A stretch of 11,384 bases of DNA from Chloroflexota bacterium (GTDB lineage: Bacteria > Chloroflexota > Anaerolineae > J102). Positions 1 through 5,308 of the stretch are shown here, one piece after another. A program made the position numbers and the translations under genes. Under the pieces are notes generated by a model that was given only the letters and a program-made list of their open reading frames with translations, was not told the origin of the DNA and searched no databases. Within the stretch, counting starts at the first letter, position 1, and every line of letters begins with the position of its first letter. Location of the stretch: positions 1 to 11,384 of the forward strand of contig PIVW01000159.1 in assembly GCA_003353825.1 (NCBI GenBank). The letters run 5' to 3'.

Positions 1-103
1 AAACCGGCTAGGTTTACATAACAGCAGTCTATATATAGTGGTTATTTATTTTTCAAGTACTATATGTGGTAGTCGTGATCTGCTAAAAAATCGAATTTAG
101 AAA
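1..103. other. AT-rich leader without a gene
   Basis: This short stretch is much richer in A and T than the coding DNA that follows. All three plus-strand frames are closed by stop codons just before the next gene (TGA at 76-78, TAA at 84-86, TAG at 98-100). The following reading frame therefore cannot be extended upstream in any frame. I see no convincing Shine-Dalgarno sequence and no clear sigma-70 promoter. It may be the remnant of a junction rather than a functional promoter, but that is inference. Confidence 0.5.
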
Positions 104-808
104 ATGGCCAAAGTCCAGTCAGAGGCATCTGCGTTATTCTCCATCGAACGTGACCTGAATTTAACTCGGCAGTTCGTAGCGGTCGATATGTATTCCGGCT
201 TTGGTATCAATAACAGCTACGACGAAGTGGCCTACTGGGATAACTACAATGTCTGGTGGGGTCAGGTGCCCACTGTTTTCAGCGCGCCTAAGGATTTCGA
301 GGATGGCTGGTATCCTGGTGTTAGAGAGCTACAGGGGGGCGCCGGCGGCTACCACGGCATGCAAGACACCTACATTGTCAGCACCAATTGGGAATCGCCC
401 ACACCCCATGGCAGTTTCCCTTATCTATACGTACGTACAGCCAGCTATGAAGATGAACAGATGTCCACGCTGATTGGTTTTGACGACGTTAATGTGCCGG
501 CAAGCCAGATCATCTACGATGCCGAGCTGGCGCTCTACTTCGTGGGCCAATCGGCCAAGGGGGGTGAAACCACGGTGCATATTGCTGGTATCGAATCTGA
601 CTGGGATGCGGCTACCGCCACCTGGTTGCAGGCAGAGAGCGGTTCGAACTGGCAGACAGCCGGCGCTCAGGGAGCTCTCGACCGCACTCCTCCTGTAGAC
701 AGCAAGCTGGTCGATTACACAGATGTCGGCTCTTGGCTCACCTTCGATGTGACCGACCTTGTTTCAGCTAAGCTTCGGTCGTGGCTGCAATCAAATCGCC
801 AGTGCTAG
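104..808 (+). CDS. DNRLRE-type surface-domain protein, apparently truncated (possible pseudogene)
   Basis: The 234-aa product contains a beta-rich module at about residues 86-220 that reads like a DNRLRE domain. It opens with a QDTYI segment and a LYVR strand, has STLIGFDDVNVPAS (the usual 'L-x-F-D-x-x-x-hP' strand), then ELALYFVG, then DWDAATATWLQ (the 'W-D-E-A-T-V-T-W' signature), and reaches FDVTDLV at 214-220. DNRLRE modules are normally found in secreted or surface proteins and usually continue for roughly another 25-35 residues with a final strand. Here the domain stops: from residue 221 (position 764 on) the frame runs into the antisense of the neighbouring transporter gene and ends SAKLRSWLQSNRQC. 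The N-terminus has no signal peptide, an in-frame TAG lies just before the ATG, and no ribosome binding site is evident. Residues 1-85 are Trp/Tyr-rich and I do not recognise them. The simplest reading is a gene fragment left by a rearrangement. A short intact gene is less likely. Confidence 0.6.
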   Translation: MAKVQSEASALFSIERDLNLTRQFVAVDMYSGFGINNSYDEVAYWDNYNVWWGQVPTVFSAPKDFEDGWYPGVRELQGGAGGYHGMQDTYIVSTNWESPTPHGSFPYLYVRTASYEDEQMSTLIGFDDVNVPASQIIYDAELALYFVGQSAKGGETTVHIAGIESDWDAATATWLQAESGSNWQTAGAQGALDRTPPVDSKLVDYTDVGSWLTFDVTDLVSAKLRSWLQSNRQC

Positions 809-2165
809 TTTTTTGGCCCCGGTACTGTTTCACGAAACCGGCAATATCGACTTGTTTGAGCAAATAGATACAGAAGAGGAGCCCAAGGGCTTCGCTGATG
901 AAGAGGATGGCATAGGCACTGTTGAATTCACCTGTCACATAGAGGGCGACATCGCGCATGACGCCCCCCATAAAGATTCCGAGACCTCGGGATACAAGCT
1001 GGATCATCGACCAGAGCGCCAGGTAACTCGCGGCCTGTTCCTCCCTGTTCATGGCCATGAGCAATGCCACGCCGCCCACGGTAAAGATACCAAACCCAAT
1101 GCCGAAGGCGATCAGAACGGGCTGGATGGCGGCTTCGAGTTCGAGTGCTGAGACGATACCAAGTAGGAGAAGAGGTGCGGCCAGAAGAGCAAGGCCCCAT
1201 GCTGTGGTACCTACTTGCTGTTCTGGGCGCCAGCGCCGCGTGATGTAGGCTGTGGCAACCATCGCCGCCAGTACTCCTGCCCCCCAATATGCATTGAACA
1301 GGGTCGTATCGCCCACATCCAAACCAAAGACATCGCCACCAAAGGGTTCGAGCATGGGGTCTTGCATAAACGCGAAAAATGCGGAGATGCCCAGGAAAGC
1401 GGCATACCTTCTTAAGCGCGTATCGGACAGAATTCCCCGGTATGTTTTGCGAAAAGAGAGAGATCGTTTGGGCGCCGCCAAGGGGTGAGAACGTCTTTCC
1501 TCTCCCCAAATCGATACAATCCAGAAGAATGCCGCTCCTGCCGCTGCAAAGAGAACGAGTTGAATAAATCTTTCGTAGTTCCAGGTTGGCAGTAACTTGC
1601 CGTACAGGAAACCACCAAAGGCAAAGCTTGCCACCAAAAAGGTCTGGACGATGGCGATAACCTGCCCCCGTCTGGCATAGGGCGCACTATCATGCACAAG
1701 CGCCAGGAAGGGCGCCCCGGAGATCAATGTTCCAACACCGTAGATCAGAAAAGAAACAACGGCAATGGCCCAACCAGATACCGAGCGGGTGTCCCGAGCG
1801 ATCTCAGCCACCGAAAGCGTCAGTAACGGCAGTGACAACAGCATGAGCCCGCGCCCCAACCAGATATAGGACGTACGGCGACTCCCTAAAATCGGATGCG
1901 TGTCTGACTGATGGCCGACCCAGAGACTGAAGGGTGAGAGCAAATACCGTAGCGCCGTCAATAGTGTCACCGGCCATGCAGCTACACCCAAATCGACAAT
2001 CAGAATCCGATTCCAGATCGCCGAGGTTAGTAGATCGGTAAGAGAGGAGCCGATGTGAAAACTGCCCAGTTTCAGTGAATGTCCGAAACTAAAACCGATC
2101 TCCTCTGCTGTCTCGTCCTGTTTTCCGGCGTGTGGTTGTTCTACGGCTTGTGCTTTCGATGACAT
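768..2165 (-). CDS. BCD/PucC-family MFS transporter (bacteriochlorophyll-delivery type)
   Basis: This 465-aa membrane protein of about 12 TM segments belongs to the PucC/LhaA/BCD branch of the major facilitator superfamily. Family members assist assembly of light-harvesting complexes or handle (bacterio)chlorophyll. The signature is clear near the N-terminus. WNRILIVDLG (residues 51-60) matches the family's 'NRVMIVELGV' helix. GHQSDTH followed by the GSRRTSYIWLG segment (84-104) matches the 'GHRSDT...GWRRVPYIW' loop that replaces MFS motif A. HDSAPYARRGQ (158-168) starts the mid-protein loop, and length is normal for the family. The first 24 residues are hydrophilic and cytoplasmic. The ATG at 2165 has only a weak, distant AGG upstream. 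The 3' end overlaps a truncated plus-strand gene by 41 bp. No bch, puf, puh or other pigment gene is in the window, so the substrate and any link to phototrophy are inferences. The family assignment is firm and the function is less so. Confidence 0.85.
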   Translation of the reverse strand: MSSKAQAVEQPHAGKQDETAEEIGFSFGHSLKLGSFHIGSSLTDLLTSAIWNRILIVDLGVAAWPVTLLTALRYLLSPFSLWVGHQSDTHPILGSRRTSYIWLGRGLMLLSLPLLTLSVAEIARDTRSVSGWAIAVVSFLIYGVGTLISGAPFLALVHDSAPYARRGQVIAIVQTFLVASFAFGGFLYGKLLPTWNYERFIQLVLFAAAGAAFFWIVSIWGEERRSHPLAAPKRSLSFRKTYRGILSDTRLRRYAAFLGISAFFAFMQDPMLEPFGGDVFGLDVGDTTLFNAYWGAGVLAAMVATAYITRRWRPEQQVGTTAWGLALLAAPLLLLGIVSALELEAAIQPVLIAFGIGFGIFTVGGVALLMAMNREEQAASYLALWSMIQLVSRGLGIFMGGVMRDVALYVTGEFNSAYAILFISEALGLLFCIYLLKQVDIAGFVKQYRGQKTSTGDLIAATTEA

Positions 2166-2201
2166 AGCAGGTGCGATGAACCTGATGAGAATCTACTGAA
2201 A

Positions 2202-2231
2202 ACTATAGGTGCTACGCAAAATCATAGACAA
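2202..2231 (-). promoter_or_regulatory. Probable sigma-70-like promoter of the BCD transporter
   Basis: Reading the minus strand, a -35-like TTGTCT (2226-2231) is separated by 18 nt from a -10 box TATAGT (2202-2207, one mismatch to consensus). Transcription would begin near 2195, giving a leader of about 30 nt before the ATG at 2165. The -10 is good and the -35 mediocre, so this is a plausible but unproven promoter. Confidence 0.45.
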
Positions 2232-2261
2232 AATATCGTCGACAGCAGAGTATCATTTGGG

Positions 2262-2330
2262 AAGACACAGATTAAATGAAACACTGATTCCTTATTGTCT
2301 TCCATCTGCGTTTTTTTCTATCCGTGTCTT
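2262..2330. repeat. Imperfect inverted repeat resembling a dispersed intergenic element
   Basis: AAGACACAGAT at 2262-2272 pairs with ATCCGTGTCTT at 2320-2330 over 11 positions with one mismatch (a G-U wobble in a minus-strand transcript). Inside it, GGAAGAC (2260-2266) also pairs with GTCTTCC (2297-2303). The wording 'acacagat ... atctgcg ... atccgtgtc' resembles short dispersed elements I associate with intergenic DNA of large environmental bacterial genomes. One copy in this window cannot prove that. Confidence 0.4.
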
Positions 2331-2386
2331 ATTCCTGGCCGCCAGGGTCAAGTGACAAGTCCAATCTTGTGTACAACCACATTCGT

Positions 2387-2414
2387 ACCTGCGACCTGCT
2401 ACTTGCTACCTGTC
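2387..2414 (+). repeat. Four degenerate tandem heptamers
   Basis: Four consecutive 7-base units read ACCTGCG, ACCTGCT, ACTTGCT, ACCTGTC. The 12-base string GCTACTTGCTAC within them (2398-2409) recurs exactly at 4628-4639 in another intergenic region. The period of seven and the recurrence are seen directly. Function is unknown. Confidence 0.5.
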
Positions 2415-2488
2415 CCAACAGGGTCTGATCTTCACTGCGTGACCTGAGAACGATCGCTAGAATCTCAACGGAAAATTGACAACTTGGA

Positions 2489-2944
2489 TTACCCGAAGAA
2501 GGGTAGAAGGCGGTCCGCCCACCAGGGGATAGCTGCCAATATCAGCAAAAATGATATCGTGTAGAAAATCGCCGCGCCCTTGTGCTTGGAAAGTGAGCCT
2601 TCAGCTTTCTTGATTCGAGACCGCCCAATATGAGCGACAACGATGGCGATGATCATCAACAAGAAATGCTCTATCCGGAAGAAACGGATATCACTTTCGC
2701 CCATAGCGCCGGCGAAATTGCTGAAGTTCGAGGTGGTAATCGGGCTGAGCACAAAGTAGAGTATGAGCCCTAGCACAAGTTGGATATCCAGGCCGATGGT
2801 GTAATACATCCCTAGTTTGTCATCCAAATCTTGCCAATCTTTTTTACCGAACCAGCCGATGAATGCACGGATGATGGTGAAAAGCGCTATGACTACGATG
2901 ACCCAACGTAAAATGTTGTGTAGTCCAAGTGTAAATTCATACAT
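2489..2944 (-). CDS. Small four-TM membrane protein with conserved-looking histidines (cytochrome b-like, function unknown)
   Basis: The 151-aa product begins MYEFTLGLHN. I chose this ATG over an upstream extension of 64 residues because the extension reads as untranslated low-quality sequence overlapping the preceding gene, and because GGAGG (2956-2960 on the plus strand) lies 11 nt before the ATG. Four hydrophobic helices are predicted near residues 12-30, 46-66, 90-108 and 124-142. Recurring family-like features are LHNILRW (H9), DIQLVLGLILYF, RFFRIEHFLLM (H93), AHIGRSR (H105) and SKHK (H121). This pattern resembles small membrane proteins that databases sometimes label 'cytochrome b'. Bis-histidine haem binding is conceivable through helix-embedded H93 and H105, but this is not shown. 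The gene lies 82 bp downstream of the efflux transporter on the same strand with no visible terminator between, so the two are probably co-transcribed. Confidence 0.7.
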   Translation of the reverse strand: MYEFTLGLHNILRWVIVVIALFTIIRAFIGWFGKKDWQDLDDKLGMYYTIGLDIQLVLGLILYFVLSPITTSNFSNFAGAMGESDIRFFRIEHFLLMIIAIVVAHIGRSRIKKAEGSLSKHKGAAIFYTISFLLILAAIPWWADRLLPFFG

Positions 2945-3011
2945 GTGTTTGATGTCCTCCGGATGGCCGATAAAAGATAGGTGCGGGGTAAGGGGTCTGT
3001 TAGAATATGTT

Positions 3012-3025
3012 GTTGCGTGTTGCGT
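3012..3025 (+). repeat. Tandem heptamer GTTGCGT x2 at the efflux gene stop
   Basis: GTTGCGT is repeated twice without a gap immediately after the TAG stop (3027-3029) of the minus-strand efflux gene. On the transcript it reads ACGCAAC twice. A single copy of the same heptamer lies at 8851-8857, also next to the stop of a minus-strand gene. No stem-loop is formed, so it is not an obvious terminator. Confidence 0.4.
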
Positions 3026-3026
3026 A

Positions 3027-4442
3027 CTAGACTGTTTCTGCGGACTGGGTCGCTTCGTTACGGCGAGCGGTTTCGAGTTCGACCTGGCGGCTATTGAGGC
3101 CGAGGGCGAGCAATGCCAAGGCCAGGGCGACCACACCGACTACGAGATAGGATCGTTGATAGCCGAGTATCCCACCCCCCAAGGATGCTGCGACAGCGCC
3201 AACCATGGCGCCTCCCACCAACTGGCCGGTTGAGGTTGACAACGATAGCGCACCTTGGGCGGCGGCTCGGTCCTTTTTCGGCGCTTCCGCAAGCATGATA
3301 TACCGCAAGGGCGCTCCTAACAACATGCCCAGGCCAAGGCCTATAAGTATGGCCGCCCCATAAAACGATATCAAAGATATGGTCACAGCGCCTACACTGA
3401 TCATGCCAAGTGCGAGTAGAATCGAACCGGACAATATCACCACGCGCGATCCAAATCTATCTAGCATGCGCCCGGCTATGGGAGCGCCCACGGCCATCGC
3501 CAGAACAGCAGGTAGGAGCATGTAACTCGCCGTTGATTCGCTGACGCCAAAGGCGATGACCAGTAGAGATGGTACAAATACTACTGCCGCTTCTCCCAGC
3601 CCGGCCCCAAGAGCTATGCCGTAAGTGATGGTGATCTGACGCGAGTTGAAAAGCGAGGTGCGCAGAATCGGGTCTTCCGCTCGCTTTTCTATCTGCCAGA
3701 ATATGAGGATCAGAATGATGGCTGATAGGAGGAAAGGCCAAACGGCGACCGAAGTGATACTATCGAAGAATATCTTGGTATTGATCTGATTGATACCAAA
3801 TGTAAGAGCGGCAAGACTCAGCGCAATCGTCGCCATACCAGGCCAGTCGAACTGTTTACGGGTAGCGGGCTTGGTATCGGGTAGAAGCCTGAGGCTAGCG
3901 ATGATGATCAAAATGGCGATGGGGAGATTGATGACGAACAGCCATTGCCAGCTAGCAAAGCCGAGGATGATACCACCGATGATGGGGCCCACCAGAAAGG
4001 CCAGCCCAAAGACTGCACCAATCAACCCTAACGCACCACCACGTTTTTCCGGTGGAAACGTATCGCCGATTACAGCGCTGGCCACGGGGAAGATACCACC
4101 CGCACCCAGACCCTGGATCGCTCGTCCGGCCAGTAGCACAGCAAACGAGGGTGAAAGCGCCACCACCAGCGAACCGATGGCGAACAGACTGACATCGAGC
4201 ACATAGATCGGGCGGCGGCCCCTGGCATCCGAGAGCTTGGCCATGAGTGGGGTGCCGATAAGATTGAACAAAACATAAATCGTGAAGACCCAAGTCAGGG
4301 CACGATCGCCTACCTCAAAATGATCCTGTATAGCGGGCAAAGCAGGTGCAACTATGGCGATATCCAGAGCGCCCATGAGGACGCCGGAGAACAAGAGAAG
4401 CAGAATGCGATTTCGTCTGCGGTTATCAATTTCGGTTGTCAA
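3027..4442 (-). CDS. DHA2-type (14-TM) MFS drug-efflux transporter
   Basis: From the TTG at 4442 the product is 471 aa with 14 recognisable hydrophobic segments, the usual size of a DHA2 proton-coupled multidrug exporter. Visible family signatures: MGALDIAIVAPALP in TM1 (D27), motif A GTPLMAKLSDARGRRP (63-78), motif B LLAGRAIQGLGAGG (about 103-116, R107) and motif C GAVFGLAFLVGPIIGG (142-157), which is typical of exporters. A longer frame starts at a TTG at 4532. I reject that start because its first codons coincide with the promoter -35 box and a palindromic operator, and its extra 30 residues are hydrophilic and unlike the family. The chosen TTG has GGAG six bases upstream and places TM1 eleven residues from the start. 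Substrate cannot be read from sequence. The operator implies induction through a TetR-family repressor, which is not encoded in the window. It probably heads a transcript with the small four-TM gene. Confidence 0.88.
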   Translation of the reverse strand: MTTEIDNRRRNRILLLLFSGVLMGALDIAIVAPALPAIQDHFEVGDRALTWVFTIYVLFNLIGTPLMAKLSDARGRRPIYVLDVSLFAIGSLVVALSPSFAVLLAGRAIQGLGAGGIFPVASAVIGDTFPPEKRGGALGLIGAVFGLAFLVGPIIGGIILGFASWQWLFVINLPIAILIIIASLRLLPDTKPATRKQFDWPGMATIALSLAALTFGINQINTKIFFDSITSVAVWPFLLSAIILILIFWQIEKRAEDPILRTSLFNSRQITITYGIALGAGLGEAAVVFVPSLLVIAFGVSESTASYMLLPAVLAMAVGAPIAGRMLDRFGSRVVILSGSILLALGMISVGAVTISLISFYGAAILIGLGLGMLLGAPLRYIMLAEAPKKDRAAAQGALSLSTSTGQLVGGAMVGAVAASLGGGILGYQRSYLVVGVVALALALLALGLNSRQVELETARRNEATQSAETV

Positions 4443-4475
4443 TGGCGGCTCCGCATGATCACGATTGCAGTTATT

Positions 4476-4489
4476 ACCGACCGGTCGGT
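4476..4489. promoter_or_regulatory. Perfect 14-bp palindrome, probable TetR-family operator
   Basis: ACCGACCGGTCGGT is a perfect inverted repeat. GC-rich palindromes centred on CCGG are typical operators of TetR-family repressors of efflux pumps. It sits about 7 nt after the predicted transcription start and 34 nt before the TTG start of the efflux gene, a position where a bound repressor would block initiation. No TetR gene is present within the window. Confidence 0.65.
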
Positions 4490-4502
4490 CAGTGCGGGCG
4501 CC

Positions 4503-4532
4503 ATTGTAACGCGACCTTATGGTCTCAGTCAA
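4503..4532 (-). promoter_or_regulatory. Sigma-70-like promoter of the efflux gene
   Basis: On the minus strand TTGACT (4527-4532, five of six consensus bases) is followed after 18 nt by TACAAT (4503-4508, five of six). Transcription would start near 4496, just before the palindromic operator. The leader to the TTG at 4442 would be about 54 nt. The TTG of the -35 box is the same triplet that gives a spurious, longer start for the coding frame. Confidence 0.65.
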
Positions 4533-4564
4533 AAACTATGCCATCACTCCCCTGACAAGAGCTG

Positions 4565-4599
4565 TTTCACCGTCAGGACGCAGAGAGCGCAAAGAAAAA
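4565..4599 (+). repeat. Probable fragment of a dispersed intergenic repeat
   Basis: The stretch contains TTTCACCGTCAGGACGCAG followed by AGAGCGCAAAGAAAAA. This matches the style of widespread intergenic elements of the form 'ttcaccac-g-acgcagag-cgcaaag-aaaa' that I recall from large environmental genomes. Only one copy is seen here, so the assignment rests on recognition. Confidence 0.4.
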
Positions 4600-4623
4600 T
4601 GGTTGCATGAAGAAAAGTACGTT

Positions 4624-4644
4624 CAACGCTACTTGCTACTGGCC
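4624..4644 (+). repeat. Degenerate heptamer patch matching 2387-2414
   Basis: Three 7-base units read CAACGCT, ACTTGCT, ACTGGCC. The central 12 bases GCTACTTGCTAC (4628-4639) are identical to 2398-2409, in the same orientation, more than 2 kb away. Both copies lie in non-coding DNA. Confidence 0.45.
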
Positions 4645-5241
4645 ACCAAACGCTCGCTTAGCGGTTTGAGGCGAAGCTTCACGACCTGTGCTAGGCGCCG
4701 AGCGATGCTTCCTATGCTACACTGTACGCAGATTACAATAGTTGAGAGGGAAAAGATGTTTTCGCATAGCGTCTTGCTACGGAATTGCCGATTTATGGTA
4801 GGTGGCCGGTGAGCCAATTCAGTCGGGGAGAAGTGGTTCTGGGGAATAACAATATAGCGAGTGCATTCGATTTTCGCACGGGGACATATCTTCGCCCGCC
4901 CTTCTGCTGTAACTATCTCATCGCAACAGGGAATATCTCATCAAAACGCTATTGGCATCACTCGATATCAGTTTTGCCAGGTCGGCCCTTGCGCTCAACG
5001 GCTGTTGAAAACGATTCTGTCATCGAATCCTTTGCGGCATCTGTCGTTGTGGTAATATGAATTGAATGTGTGAGACGGATGATCTATATGTCTATTAAGG
5101 TACAGCACACGATACATGTAAATGATGGTTAGTCCTCAGTACTCCATCTTTTGCATCAGAACCCCTGATCATTCACTATACAAGCCGCGAGTGGGATGAA
5201 TTGTTCGAAAACCTGTCCAATTGTTTTAAGTCCGCATGGGG

Positions 5242-5269
5242 TAGACAATTTGCAAAAATGTGTTATAAT
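5242..5269 (+). promoter_or_regulatory. Strong extended -10 promoter of the PBP-lipoprotein unit
   Basis: TAGACA (5242-5247, one mismatch to the -35 consensus) is followed after 16 nt by a perfect TATAAT (5264-5269) preceded by TG at 5261-5262, which makes a textbook extended -10 element. Transcription would start near 5276, about 33 nt before the PBP start codon. This is the best promoter match in the window. Confidence 0.75.
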
Positions 5270-5308
5270 TGACAACAAGATAAAAATATTAAGAAGGTAA
5301 GTTCCACG

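Larger units (their letters stand above)
2166..2488. other. Intergenic region with repeats and no gene
   Basis: These 323 bp separate two minus-strand genes and contain no credible reading frame. Next to the transporter is its probable promoter. The middle holds an imperfect long inverted repeat (2262-2330), then a tight palindrome CCTGGC-C-GCCAGG (2334-2346), then four degenerate heptamers (2387-2414). No stem followed by a T tract marks a terminator for the upstream four-TM gene that ends at 2489. Confidence 0.6.
4533..5241. other. Long intergenic region between divergent genes, no convincing gene
   Basis: About 700 bp separate the minus-strand efflux promoter from the plus-strand PBP promoter. 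Several short open frames exist (up to 97 codons) but none gives a recognisable protein, and their composition looks non-coding. The left part carries a probable dispersed-repeat fragment (4565-4599) and a heptamer patch (4624-4644). At 4756-4812 there is an 18-codon frame, preceded by GAGAGGG, whose TGA overlaps a GTG (4809) opening an 83-codon frame to 5060. I treat these as unproven. From 5061 to 5241 I see nothing. Confidence 0.55.

Noticed and set aside
759..1151. 130-codon plus-strand frame
   Set aside because: It is wholly antisense to the BCD transporter apart from its first bases, and its translation has no recognisable domain.
2334..2346. Hairpin terminator from CCTGGC-C-GCCAGG
   Set aside because: A one-base centre cannot form a stable loop and no T tract follows; it fits a DNA-binding palindrome better.
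2387..2414. CRISPR-like or VNTR array
   Set aside because: Units are only 7 bases, degenerate, four in number and without spacers; no cas gene is present.
2945..3136. 64-residue N-terminal extension of the four-TM protein
   Set aside because: It overlaps the end of the efflux gene and is Ser/Pro/Thr-rich, unlike the family; the ATG at 2944 has a GGAGG site.
3790..4206. 138-codon plus-strand frame
   Set aside because: Antisense shadow of the efflux transporter; Met/Pro/Ala-rich composition typical of a reversed membrane-protein frame.
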